This document shows positions 6,429-13,392 of a stretch of 20,656 nucleotides of DNA, one piece after another. The translations under genes and the position numbers were made by a program. The notes under the pieces are model-generated. The model did not search any database. It was not told the origin of the DNA and saw only the letters and a list, made by a program, of their open reading frames with translations. Source of the stretch: Polaribacter sp. (GTDB lineage: Bacteria; Bacteroidota; Bacteroidia; Flavobacteriales; Flavobacteriaceae). The stretch lies in NCBI GenBank assembly GCA_030731695.1, contig JANQTK010000172.1, positions 6,907 to 27,562 on the forward strand, in the 5' to 3' direction. Numbering within the stretch: position 1 is the stretch's first letter; each line of letters opens with the position of its first letter.

Positions 6429-9368
6429 ATGAAAAAATTAATATTACTCATCCTATTATGTTCCCCAATAATCAATGCCCAAAACTGGGGAGAACAAATT
6501 TTAAATCATCCAGATGTTGCAGTTGGTAAAAACTTTGGAGCAAGCGTAGATATTGATGGAGATTATGCCATTGTTGGATCTCCAATGGATAATAACCAAA
6601 CAGGCTCAGCAAGTATATATAAAAAAGATATTAATGGTGTTTGGAATCATCATCAAAAATTAGAGGCTTATGTTGGAAAGCGTGAAAATGAATATTTTGG
6701 ATGGTCAGTTGCTATTCAAGGAGAGTATGTTTTTATAAGCTCATTAATGGATAGACTTAACGAGGTTTTATTTCAAACCCCTACAGGATCTGTAATGATT
6801 TATAAAAAAGATGCCAATGATGTTTGGACAGGTATTCAAAGATTGCGTGCTTCAAATAATGGACATAGTGATAATTTTGGATCTGACATTGCTGTAGAAG
6901 GAAATCATCTATTTATAGGCGCAAGATATCATCTTCTTGATTCAAATAACCAAAATTCTTTATCGGGTGCAGGTGCAGTTTTTATATATCAATTTGATCA
7001 AAATGATAATCTCTGGCATGAAACTCAAAAAATCACTCCTTCTCATAGAAAATTATCTGATCATTTTGGAAGTTCATTAAGTATAAGTGGAAATTATATT
7101 GTGGTAGGTAGCAAAAATAATACTGATGTAAATAATCAGAATCCATTTGGTGAAGGATCTGCATTTGTTTTTGAAAAAATAAATGGTGTTTGGACAGAAA
7201 TTCAAAAATTAAAACCATCAATTCCTTATAGTGGTTCTCAATTTGGTTTTGGTGATGTTGCTATTTCTGGAGATTATATTGCTGTTGGCGCACTAAACCA
7301 TGATTTTTTTGAAAATAATCAATATTATTATGGTATTGTATTTATGTATAAGAAAGGTATAAATGGAGTTTGGAGTGTAAATCAAATTGTAAAAACGGAT
7401 TTACCCGCATCAAATTTTGGAACTAATATTTCTTTGAGTAATAATTTATTATTGATATCTGCACCAGAAACTACAGTACAAAATAGTAATAATGCCTACG
7501 TTTCAAATGTTGGATTGTCTTATTTATTCAAAAAAAATCCGAGCAATCAATTTGTTCTTGCTGAAACTATCAAAGCATCAGAAGTTATTCAAACTAGCAA
7601 TATTGGTGGAGGTTATAGAAATTCAGAAATAAGCTATAATACTGTTAAAATTAAAAATAATCAATTTATTATTGGAGCTCCAAACTCAAAAAGACCAGGG
7701 AATGATGTAAATTTTAGCACAGGTGTTGCCTACATTTCTGGTGATTTAAACACATTGATCTCTCAAGACATAATTTGGACAGGTAATTTGAATACAAATT
7801 GGAATGAACCAGAAAATTGGGATGTAAATAGATTGCCAAATCCAATTGATAATGTAACAATTCCTGATGTTGTAAATGCGCCAGTTGTTCAATCTGGGCA
7901 AAATCATACTATCAATGATATGCATAATTTAGATACTGTAACTATTGAAACATATGCAGGTTTAACACTTAATGGTAATTTAAATCAAGAAAACACCATT
8001 CAAATTGGTTCAACAGAAAGCGCTTCAGGAAGTTTCATTTTACTAGGAAATCATACAAATGTTACTCCAGCAAATACAATTTATAATCGGTTTGTCACTG
8101 GCAATAACTGGCATTTGATTGCAAGTCCATTAAATAATGTAGACATAGATGATTTTGTTTTAAATTCACCTTTAGCGATTAGTGTAAATAATCCCAATAA
8201 TCGTGGGTTAGGATTTTATACAAGCAATAATCCTGCTTGGGAATATTATCAAACTGGCACCGTTAATTCTGGAAATTTTATTGATGGAAAAGGCTATGCA
8301 GTATTAACTTCAGCAAATACAACACTTAATTTTACAGGCAAAATTAAAGCTACAAATCTTTCTAATTATGCCATTCAAGACAACGCAAATGGTTGGAATT
8401 TGATAGGAAATCCATATACTTCATTTTTATTTGCAAATACCGATGCAAATGCAGCAGAAAATATTCTTTCCGAAAATATTGATAATTTAGACCCAGTTGC
8501 GGCAAATATTTATCTCTGGAATCCAAATACAAATACCTATAATCCTATTGGAAATGGAGTTGAACCAAAATACATTGCGCCAGGTCAAGGATTCTTTGTA
8601 AAATCTAAAATTGGTGGTGGCGTAATTAATATTAATAAAACATTTCAAACTCATAGAGGTGAAAATTTGTTTTTAAAAAGCAATCCTTCAAGTAAAATAG
8701 TTTTAGAATTAACAGACAATACACTAATCTCCAATACAACTATTGCTTTTAAAGAAGGAATGACAAATGGCCTTGATGTATCTTATGATGCGGCAGTTTT
8801 TGATGGATTACCCAACACATTTTCTATATATACTCAATTAAAAGAAAATTATAACGAAATCCCTTTTGCCATCCAATTTTTACCAGAAAATAACGAAAAT
8901 ACAACTAGTATTAATGTGGGAATTTTGCACAATCAAGAAAAAGAACTTAGTTTACAATTAAAAGAAATAAATTTAGAACCAAACAAATATGTTTATTTAG
9001 AGGATAAAATAACCAATAAATTTATAGATTTGAAAGAAAATAATGTGTACAATTTTGCATATAATCCTATTAATAACGGGGTTAATAGATTTGTACTTCA
9101 CATTCAAAATACGGCATTATCAGTTCAAAATTCTACAACTTTTCATCTAAACATTTATAAAAAAGATGCCAATACTATCCAAATTAATGGACTTTCTGAT
9201 GAAAGCGTAGTAACCATTTTTGATATCAATGGAAAATCAATTTTACAAAACAAAAAAGTAACTCCAAACCAATCTTCTGTATTTCTTCCAAAAATTTCAA
9301 ATGGAATATACATTCTAAAAATTACAGATATAAATGGAAATCAACTTACTAAAAAATTGATATTCTAA
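6429..9368 (+). CDS. T9SS-sorted surface protein with seven FG-GAP-like repeats
   Basis: A 979-residue secreted protein. Signal peptide residues 1-18 end INAQ. Residues about 33-420 hold repeats of the form FG..(V/I)..G(D/N)Y..VG, with FG near 36, 90, 150, 213, 272 and 330 and a degenerate seventh near 400-418, each preceded by a W..xQK segment. This suggests a seven-bladed beta-propeller. Residues about 447-545 begin WTGNLNTNWNEPENWD, a module common before T9SS signals. Paired segments NWHLIASPLNN and GWNLIGNPYTSF follow. Residues about 905-979 are a T9SS type A sorting domain (VTIFDINGKSI, SNGIYILKI, KKLIF end), directing export through the type IX system and attachment or release at the surface. 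No catalytic motif is evident; adhesion or ligand binding is a guess. Confidence 0.9.
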   Translation: MKKLILLILLCSPIINAQNWGEQILNHPDVAVGKNFGASVDIDGDYAIVGSPMDNNQTGSASIYKKDINGVWNHHQKLEAYVGKRENEYFGWSVAIQGEYVFISSLMDRLNEVLFQTPTGSVMIYKKDANDVWTGIQRLRASNNGHSDNFGSDIAVEGNHLFIGARYHLLDSNNQNSLSGAGAVFIYQFDQNDNLWHETQKITPSHRKLSDHFGSSLSISGNYIVVGSKNNTDVNNQNPFGEGSAFVFEKINGVWTEIQKLKPSIPYSGSQFGFGDVAISGDYIAVGALNHDFFENNQYYYGIVFMYKKGINGVWSVNQIVKTDLPASNFGTNISLSNNLLLISAPETTVQNSNNAYVSNVGLSYLFKKNPSNQFVLAETIKASEVIQTSNIGGGYRNSEISYNTVKIKNNQFIIGAPNSKRPGNDVNFSTGVAYISGDLNTLISQDIIWTGNLNTNWNEPENWDVNRLPNPIDNVTIPDVVNAPVVQSGQNHTINDMHNLDTVTIETYAGLTLNGNLNQENTIQIGSTESASGSFILLGNHTNVTPANTIYNRFVTGNNWHLIASPLNNVDIDDFVLNSPLAISVNNPNNRGLGFYTSNNPAWEYYQTGTVNSGNFIDGKGYAVLTSANTTLNFTGKIKATNLSNYAIQDNANGWNLIGNPYTSFLFANTDANAAENILSENIDNLDPVAANIYLWNPNTNTYNPIGNGVEPKYIAPGQGFFVKSKIGGGVININKTFQTHRGENLFLKSNPSSKIVLELTDNTLISNTTIAFKEGMTNGLDVSYDAAVFDGLPNTFSIYTQLKENYNEIPFAIQFLPENNENTTSINVGILHNQEKELSLQLKEINLEPNKYVYLEDKITNKFIDLKENNVYNFAYNPINNGVNRFVLHIQNTALSVQNSTTFHLNIYKKDANTIQINGLSDESVVTIFDINGKSILQNKKVTPNQSSVFLPKISNGIYILKITDINGNQLTKKLIF

Positions 9369-9395
9369 TCTTTCAAGATCTAATTTTAATCATTA

Positions 9396-9438
9396 AATCA
9401 TTAGTTTTGCTAAATAAAATTTAGTAAAACTAATGATT
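9396..9438 (+). promoter_or_regulatory. 20-bp hairpin covering the tatD start codon, with embedded promoter
   Basis: Arms 9396-9415 and 9419-9438 pair over 20 positions, with one G-T wobble, around a 3-nt loop. The tatD ATG (9433-9435) is inside the right arm. The left arm contains TAGTTTTG (9402-9409), an exact TAnnTTTG match. A transcript from this promoter would begin near the loop and lack the left arm, leaving the start codon open, while readthrough RNA from the upstream gene would fold and hide it. No T-run follows, so it is not a classical terminator. Confidence 0.65.
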
Positions 9439-10197
9439 ACTGATACACATACTCACCTCTATTCAGAACAATTTGATGACGATAGAAATGCAATGATGCA
9501 GCGTGCAAAAAATGCAGGAGTTTCTCGTTTTTTTATTCCCGCAATTGATTCTTCGTATTCAAAAAGTATGTTTCAATTGGAAAAAGATTTTCCTGAAGAT
9601 GTTTTTTTGATGATGGGTTTGCATCCAACTTCAGTGAATAAAAATTATTTAGATGAATTGGCACACGTAAAAAAATGGATTGATGAGAGACATTTTTATG
9701 CCATTGGCGAAATCGGAATTGATTTGTATTGGGATAAAAGTTTTTTAAAACAACAGCAAGAGGCTTTTAAAACACAAATTCAGTGGGCAAAAGAAAAAAA
9801 ATTGCCTATTGTCATTCATTGCAGAGATGCTTTTGATGAAATTTTTGAAGTCTTAGAAAGCGAAAAAAGTGATGATTTATTCGGAATTTTTCACTGCTTT
9901 ACAGGCACAAAAGAACAAGCTGAAAAAGCAATTTCCTACAATATGAAATTAGGTATTGGCGGAGTTGTAACTTTTAAAAACGGAAAAATAGATCAATTTT
10001 TGCAAGATATTAACATCAAACATATTGTTTTAGAAACAGATTCCCCTTATTTAGCTCCCATTCCTTACAGAGGAAAAAGAAACGAAAGTTCATATATCAC
10101 TGAGGTAATTGATAAATTAGCAACCATTTACGGACTTTCATTTGATGAAATTGCGGCAATTACCACACAAAATTCTAAGAATATTTTTGGCATTTAA
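9433..10197 (+). CDS. tatD: TatD-family metal-dependent hydrolase
   Basis: A 254-residue TIM-barrel hydrolase of the TatD/YcfH family (DNase or exonuclease activity is described for family members). It starts TDTHTHLY with metal-binding His6 and His8. GEIGIDLYWD carries the bridging Glu, IVIHCRDAFDE and IFHCFTG the further metal-binding His residues, and LETDSPYLAP the catalytic Asp. Length and motif order are complete. The ATG at 9433 puts the conserved TDTHTH at the normal distance from the N-terminus, so the start is accepted although it lies in a hairpin. The stop codon directly abuts the ATG of ogt. Confidence 0.92.
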   Translation: MITDTHTHLYSEQFDDDRNAMMQRAKNAGVSRFFIPAIDSSYSKSMFQLEKDFPEDVFLMMGLHPTSVNKNYLDELAHVKKWIDERHFYAIGEIGIDLYWDKSFLKQQQEAFKTQIQWAKEKKLPIVIHCRDAFDEIFEVLESEKSDDLFGIFHCFTGTKEQAEKAISYNMKLGIGGVVTFKNGKIDQFLQDINIKHIVLETDSPYLAPIPYRGKRNESSYITEVIDKLATIYGLSFDEIAAITTQNSKNIFGI

Positions 10198-10677
10198 ATG
10201 ACAAACGAAACTGCTTTTTTAGAAACTCCTATTGGAACCGCAAAAATTGTTGGTGATGAAAATGGCATTCAATCTGTGACTTTTTTGGATGAAAAAATAC
10301 CAACTTCCATCGAAATTCCATCTTGTTTGCAAGAGTGTGTTTCACAATTAACCGACTATTTTGAAGGAAAAAGAACCGAATTTGAGTTGACACTCCATCC
10401 AAAAGCCACTGCTTTTCAAGGGAAAGTTTGGAAATCTTTGTTGCAAATTCCTTATGGAAAAACGACATCTTATTTGGAACAAAGTACGCTTTTAGGTGAC
10501 CCAAAAGCCATCAGAGCTGTAGCTTCTGCCAATGGTAAAAACCCAATTTTAATCATTATTCCTTGTCACAGAGTGATTGGTTCTGATGGTTCATTCACTG
10601 GTTTTTCAGCAGGAATTTGGCGTAAAAAATGGTTATTAGCTCATGAAAATCCGGTAAAACAAGAAACACTTTTTTAA
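10198..10677 (+). CDS. ogt: Methylated-DNA--protein-cysteine methyltransferase
   Basis: A 159-residue DNA repair protein that moves alkyl groups from O6-alkylguanine (and O4-alkylthymine) to its own cysteine. The active site is IIIPCHRVIG with Cys123. The helix-turn-helix is at VWKSLLQIPYGKTTSY (78-93), and GFSAGIWRKKWLLAHE (136-151) closes the domain. A short tail ends KQETLF at the very C-terminus, resembling a QxxLF sliding-clamp binding motif. The ATG follows the tatD stop with no gap, so translation is coupled. The last 33 bp are repeated imperfectly 8.4 kb downstream, marking the left border of an inserted island. Confidence 0.95.
   Translation: MTNETAFLETPIGTAKIVGDENGIQSVTFLDEKIPTSIEIPSCLQECVSQLTDYFEGKRTEFELTLHPKATAFQGKVWKSLLQIPYGKTTSYLEQSTLLGDPKAIRAVASANGKNPILIIIPCHRVIGSDGSFTGFSAGIWRKKWLLAHENPVKQETLF
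10645..10677 (+). repeat. Left border repeat of the island (3' end of intact ogt)
   Basis: The last 33 bp of ogt, encoding ENPVKQETLF plus stop, match 19092-19124 at 29 of 33 positions in direct orientation, including the exact 16-mer TAAAACAAGAAACACT (10655-10670). Candidate attL-like site. Confidence 0.7.
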
Positions 10678-10737
10678 GCTGAAAAACGGGAATGAAAGGA
10701 AGAAATGTGTATGCGTTTTCAATTGAATACCCAAGGT

Positions 10738-10792
10738 TGTTCCGAAGGCGGATTTGCACCTTAAACCCGAAAGCGCGGATTTGAAATCCGAG
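10738..10792. repeat. Palindromic (REP-like) repeat, left copy
   Basis: Contains TCCGAAGGCGGATTTG, then CCTTAAACCCG, then the perfect palindrome CGGATTT-G-AAATCCG at 10776-10790. Its G/C content stands out from the surroundings. It shares TCCGAA, GC, GGATTTG and CCTTAAA in the same order with 18991-19033. Both look like members of a dispersed palindromic repeat family. The 404-bp gap 10678-11081 holds this repeat, the recombinase-like remnant and the kinase promoter, and I see nothing else in it. Confidence 0.55.
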
Positions 10793-10816
10793 CCAATCCT
10801 AAATATCAAACACTAA

Positions 10817-10972
10817 ATTACTCACATTCACCTTACTTCTGTAAAACAAAAAAGAGATAGGGCAAGAAGATTATTAGGTAAGGATTGCAAATGCTCGCAA
10901 ACGGCTATTGAAAAAATTACACAACACGTTTCTTATTTGACAGGAAATGACATTGAAAAACGATCCCTATAA
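10817..10972 (+). pseudogene. Decayed fragment resembling a tyrosine recombinase C-terminus
   Basis: A 51-codon open stretch with no start codon, ending at TAA 10970-10972. The readable peptide includes RDRARRLLGKD, then SQTAIEKITQHVS and NDIEKRSL. Flavobacterial tyrosine recombinases end with the pattern D-x-R-x-x-x-x-LLGH, S-K-T-T-E-I-Y-T-H-V-S and a D-I-x-K-x-x-S-P-L tail. The order and spacing of LLG, T..E..T.HVS and DIEK..SL fit that pattern, and an upstream H-L in the expected place also fits. The active-site Tyr and the His of LLGH are not recognisable, so the remnant is dead if the reading is right. Its place beside a putative attachment site supports it. The similarity is by eye only. 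Confidence 0.35.
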
Positions 10973-11067
10973 AAAGTAAGGTTTTTCTATAAATTTTAAT
11001 AAATTTAAAAAATTTAAAAAAATACAATCTTTACTATATAAGCATTTAAAAATTGAGACTTTAATTT

Positions 11068-11075
11068 TATTTTTG
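11068..11075 (+). promoter_or_regulatory. -7 promoter element of the island two-component operon
   Basis: Reads TATTTTTG, exact TAnnTTTG, ending only 6 bp before the ATG at 11082. Transcription should start at or very near the start codon, so the kinase mRNA may be leaderless or nearly so. Confidence 0.5.
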
Positions 11076-11081
11076 TAGTAC

Positions 11082-12104
11082 ATGAAATTTAGATTAAAAA
11101 TTAATAAAAACGGGAAGTTAGCTATACTATTCTCAGCAATATTATCACTATTTGCAGTAATTACCAATAATATGGCTACTTCAAATTTTAACTTATTTTT
11201 GATTTTTCCAGGTTGGCTATTAGTATTTAATTTTCTTTTAGTTGCATGGTACTTTAATTCAATTATTACAAACCTGTTTCTTTTCAAGTATAAAAAATGG
11301 AACCATATCATTAAAATTTTTATTATAATTTTTTCAAATAGTCTGTTATTAGTATTATTTATTTTTTTGAGTGCTTTTATTTCCCAAATCTTCCATCTTG
11401 AAAAAGAATACAATTACCTGTTATTGATAGTCAGGGGTATTATAAGTATATCCATAATATACCTTATTCAATATACGTTGAACATGAACGCAAAAAACCA
11501 GGCTGTTCTATTGCAAAATCAAATGCTTAAAACTGAAAATATTCGAGCACAATTTGAGATACTAAAGCAGCAAATTAGTCCCCATTTTTTATTTAATTCT
11601 CTTTCCTCACTGCGTTCAATAATACGCTCATCAAATAAAAATGCAGAGAATTTTGTAATAAAGTTATCCGATATTTATAGATTGTTATTAGCAAATAAAG
11701 AAATTGTCACCATAACTTTGAAGGAAGAACTAGAATTTATTGAAAATTATTCGTTTTTGCTATTTGCTAGATATGAAGAAAAGTTACGCATAGACATTGA
11801 AATTCCTCAAGATGTATTGAATTTTAAAATCCCAACTTTTACTTTGCAGTTGCTTTTGGAGAATTGTGTAAAGCATAATATCGTTTCCAAAGAAAATCCA
11901 TTGCATATAAAAATTTATGATTCAGGAGCTAAAAGAATCACTATTGAAAATAATTTACAACAAAGGATAAATACAGAGGAAGAATCAGGGATTGGTTTGC
12001 AAAACCTTATTAAAAGGTACGATTTATTAGGTGTTTCTGATGGTGTTCAGATATTTTCTGATGAAACTGTTTATCGTGTAAAAATTAAACTGCTTGACTC
12101 ATGA
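11082..12104 (+). CDS. Sensor histidine kinase, LytS/YehU type, four TM segments (island)
   Basis: A 340-residue kinase. Hydrophobic segments lie near residues 13-29, 38-58, 77-104 and 111-134; there is no sizeable periplasmic domain, so it may sense within the membrane or through a partner such as the exporter. The PF06580 domain begins QQISPHFLFNSLSSL with His168. The ATPase region has LLLENCVKHN as N-box and SGIGLQNLIKRY; it lacks a DNGxG-type G1 box, which is normal for this subgroup. Its stop overlaps the ATG of the response regulator gene by four bases (ATGA), typical of a coupled cognate pair. Confidence 0.9.
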   Translation: MKFRLKINKNGKLAILFSAILSLFAVITNNMATSNFNLFLIFPGWLLVFNFLLVAWYFNSIITNLFLFKYKKWNHIIKIFIIIFSNSLLLVLFIFLSAFISQIFHLEKEYNYLLLIVRGIISISIIYLIQYTLNMNAKNQAVLLQNQMLKTENIRAQFEILKQQISPHFLFNSLSSLRSIIRSSNKNAENFVIKLSDIYRLLLANKEIVTITLKEELEFIENYSFLLFARYEEKLRIDIEIPQDVLNFKIPTFTLQLLLENCVKHNIVSKENPLHIKIYDSGAKRITIENNLQQRINTEEESGIGLQNLIKRYDLLGVSDGVQIFSDETVYRVKIKLLDS

Positions 12105-12865
12105 AGATTTTAATCATTGAAGATGAGCCACATAATGCTCAAATATTGAGTGATATTATTGTGCAGTTAAAACCGAATTCAATTATTCTTGAAACTTTAG
12201 AAAGTGTTGAACAAGCAGTAAAATATCTTTCTAATCAAAACAATACACCCGATTTAATTTTTTCCGATATTCAATTGGCAGATGGGCTTAGTTTTGAAAT
12301 ATTTTCAAAAATTAAGATAAAGTGTCCGATCATTTTTTGTACTGCTTACGACCAATATACCCTACAGGCATTCAAAACCAATGGCATAGAATACATTTTA
12401 AAACCAGTAAAAGAGGAAGATATAGAGGCTGCATTTATAAAATACGACACATTAAAAGAATCGTTAAAGCCTGACAATGAAATTGTTCATCTTTTAAAAA
12501 AAACATTCAGTGAAAAGAAAAATTATAAAACATCAATCTTAGTTCATTACAAGGAAAGTTTTATACCTATTGCTGTTCATAAAATTGCTTTTTTCGTAGT
12601 TGAAAATGAAATCCTTTATATTCAAACATTGGATACTCAGCGATATCCTGTTTTTAAAACGATTTCCGAAATAGAGTCCTCTATTGACCCTTCCTTGTTT
12701 TTTAGAATTAACCGACAAGTTTTACTAAATAAGAATATTATCAAAGAGATTCAACCTTATTTTAATCGAAAAGTTATCATCATTACGGATAAAACAATCA
12801 CAGAACAACTCATTGTAAGTCGATTAAAAGTAACCGAATTTATGAATTGGATTGAACAATCCTAG
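12101..12865 (+). CDS. LytTR-family response regulator (island)
   Basis: A 254-residue regulator. The receiver has the acidic pair in IEDEP (7-10), Asp56 in LIFSDIQLADG, the conserved Thr in FCTAYDQY and Lys in ILKPVKEED. The C-terminal LytTR domain (about 150-250) shows IAFFVVENEILYIQT and FFRINRQVLLN. It is the partner of the overlapping kinase gene. The direct repeats that it probably binds begin five bases after its stop codon, directly upstream of the export operon. Divergent from the other LytTR regulator at 5280-6020, so not a recent duplicate. Confidence 0.92.
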   Translation: MKILIIEDEPHNAQILSDIIVQLKPNSIILETLESVEQAVKYLSNQNNTPDLIFSDIQLADGLSFEIFSKIKIKCPIIFCTAYDQYTLQAFKTNGIEYILKPVKEEDIEAAFIKYDTLKESLKPDNEIVHLLKKTFSEKKNYKTSILVHYKESFIPIAVHKIAFFVVENEILYIQTLDTQRYPVFKTISEIESSIDPSLFFRINRQVLLNKNIIKEIQPYFNRKVIIITDKTITEQLIVSRLKVTEFMNWIEQS

Positions 12866-12869
12866 CGCA

Positions 12870-12903
12870 GTTCAATTCACCCTTCAATTTGTTCAATTCA
12901 CCC
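12870..12903 (+). promoter_or_regulatory. LytTR operator: exact 13-bp direct repeat, 21-bp spacing
   Basis: GTTCAATTCACCC occurs at 12870-12882 and identically at 12891-12903, start to start 21 bp. This is the two-turn geometry of LytTR binding sites such as those of AgrA and ComE. The second copy ends 31 bp before the -7 element at 12935, placing a bound activator next to the -33 region. The LytTR regulator gene ends four bases upstream. The core CAATTCA is shared with the repeat at 6183-6193. Confidence 0.75.
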
Positions 12904-12934
12904 GTTTTTCATTTTTAACCACTTATTGGGTATT

Positions 12935-12942
12935 TAACTTTG
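12935..12942 (+). promoter_or_regulatory. -7 promoter element of the export operon
   Basis: Reads TAACTTTG, exact TAnnTTTG, 24 bp before the ATG at 12967. No good -33 element is seen, which fits a promoter that depends on an activator bound at 12870-12903. Confidence 0.6.
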
Positions 12943-12966
12943 TGTTAAAATTAAAATGCAAAGACG

Positions 12967-13392
12967 ATGAAACACGTAGTACTATTATTGTTGCTAGTTG
13001 GCACACTGAATACTATTCAAGCCCAACAACAAACTGATAAAATTATCGGTATATGGCTCAATGAGGATAAAACCAATAATATAGAAATTTACAAATTCGG
13101 GGATACCTATTCCGCTAAAATTGTTTGGCTTTCAAAAATGGAAAGCAATCCTAATCTGCAACCAAAAGATAAAAAAAATCCCAATAAGGATTTACGCAAT
13201 AGGAATATTTTGGGGATGGATATCATTACGGGGTTGAAATTTTCTACCAACAAATGGGTTAATGGCAAGATCTATACTCCAAAAAAAGGAATGTACGCAG
13301 ACTGTGAAATAGAACTACAATCCAATGGTCAACTGAAAATTATTGTTTCAAAATCTGGTTTTACAAAAACCCAAATATGGACACGAAAATGA
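12967..13392 (+). CDS. DUF2147 family exported protein
   Basis: A 141-residue protein with a signal peptide (1-19, ending IQAQ). The remainder fits DUF2147: an IIGIWLNEDKTNNIEIYK start, AKIVWLSK, a DKKNPNKDLRNRNILGMDII core, GKIYTPKKGMYADCEIEL and a final TQIWTRK. The fold is expected to be a small periplasmic or surface beta-barrel of lipocalin type. The family has no established biochemical role. It is the first gene of the operon and would be the most strongly expressed. Its stop overlaps the ATG of the TolC-like gene by four bases, so it is translated with the exporter and may be an accessory or substrate-handling factor. That role is an inference. Confidence 0.85.
   Translation: MKHVVLLLLLVGTLNTIQAQQQTDKIIGIWLNEDKTNNIEIYKFGDTYSAKIVWLSKMESNPNLQPKDKKNPNKDLRNRNILGMDIITGLKFSTNKWVNGKIYTPKKGMYADCEIELQSNGQLKIIVSKSGFTKTQIWTRK

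Noticed and set aside
9396..9438. Hairpin as an intrinsic terminator of the T9SS protein gene
   Set aside because: There is no T-run after the stem; the sequence after it is coding sequence of tatD.
10229..10504. 91-codon minus-strand frame within ogt
   Set aside because: Fully antisense to a gene with complete catalytic motifs; no protein features.
10694..10786. Possible 30-residue peptide gene starting in the left border region
   Set aside because: Its second half is the palindromic repeat, it has no leader features, and no promoter element is close, so I do not take it as an export substrate.
10967..11413. 148-codon open frame on the minus strand
   Set aside because: It lies antisense to the promoter and transmembrane part of the island kinase. 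Its composition is that of a low-complexity AT-rich shadow and no domain is recognisable.
11930..12010. Missing DNGxG G1 box in the island kinase
   Set aside because: Members of this PF06580 subgroup paired with LytTR regulators commonly have N..L....SGIGL.N instead, so this is not evidence of inactivity.
12852..13037. 61-codon plus-strand frame spanning the operator region
   Set aside because: It runs over the LytTR repeats and promoter and overlaps the DUF2147 gene in another frame; the translation looks random.
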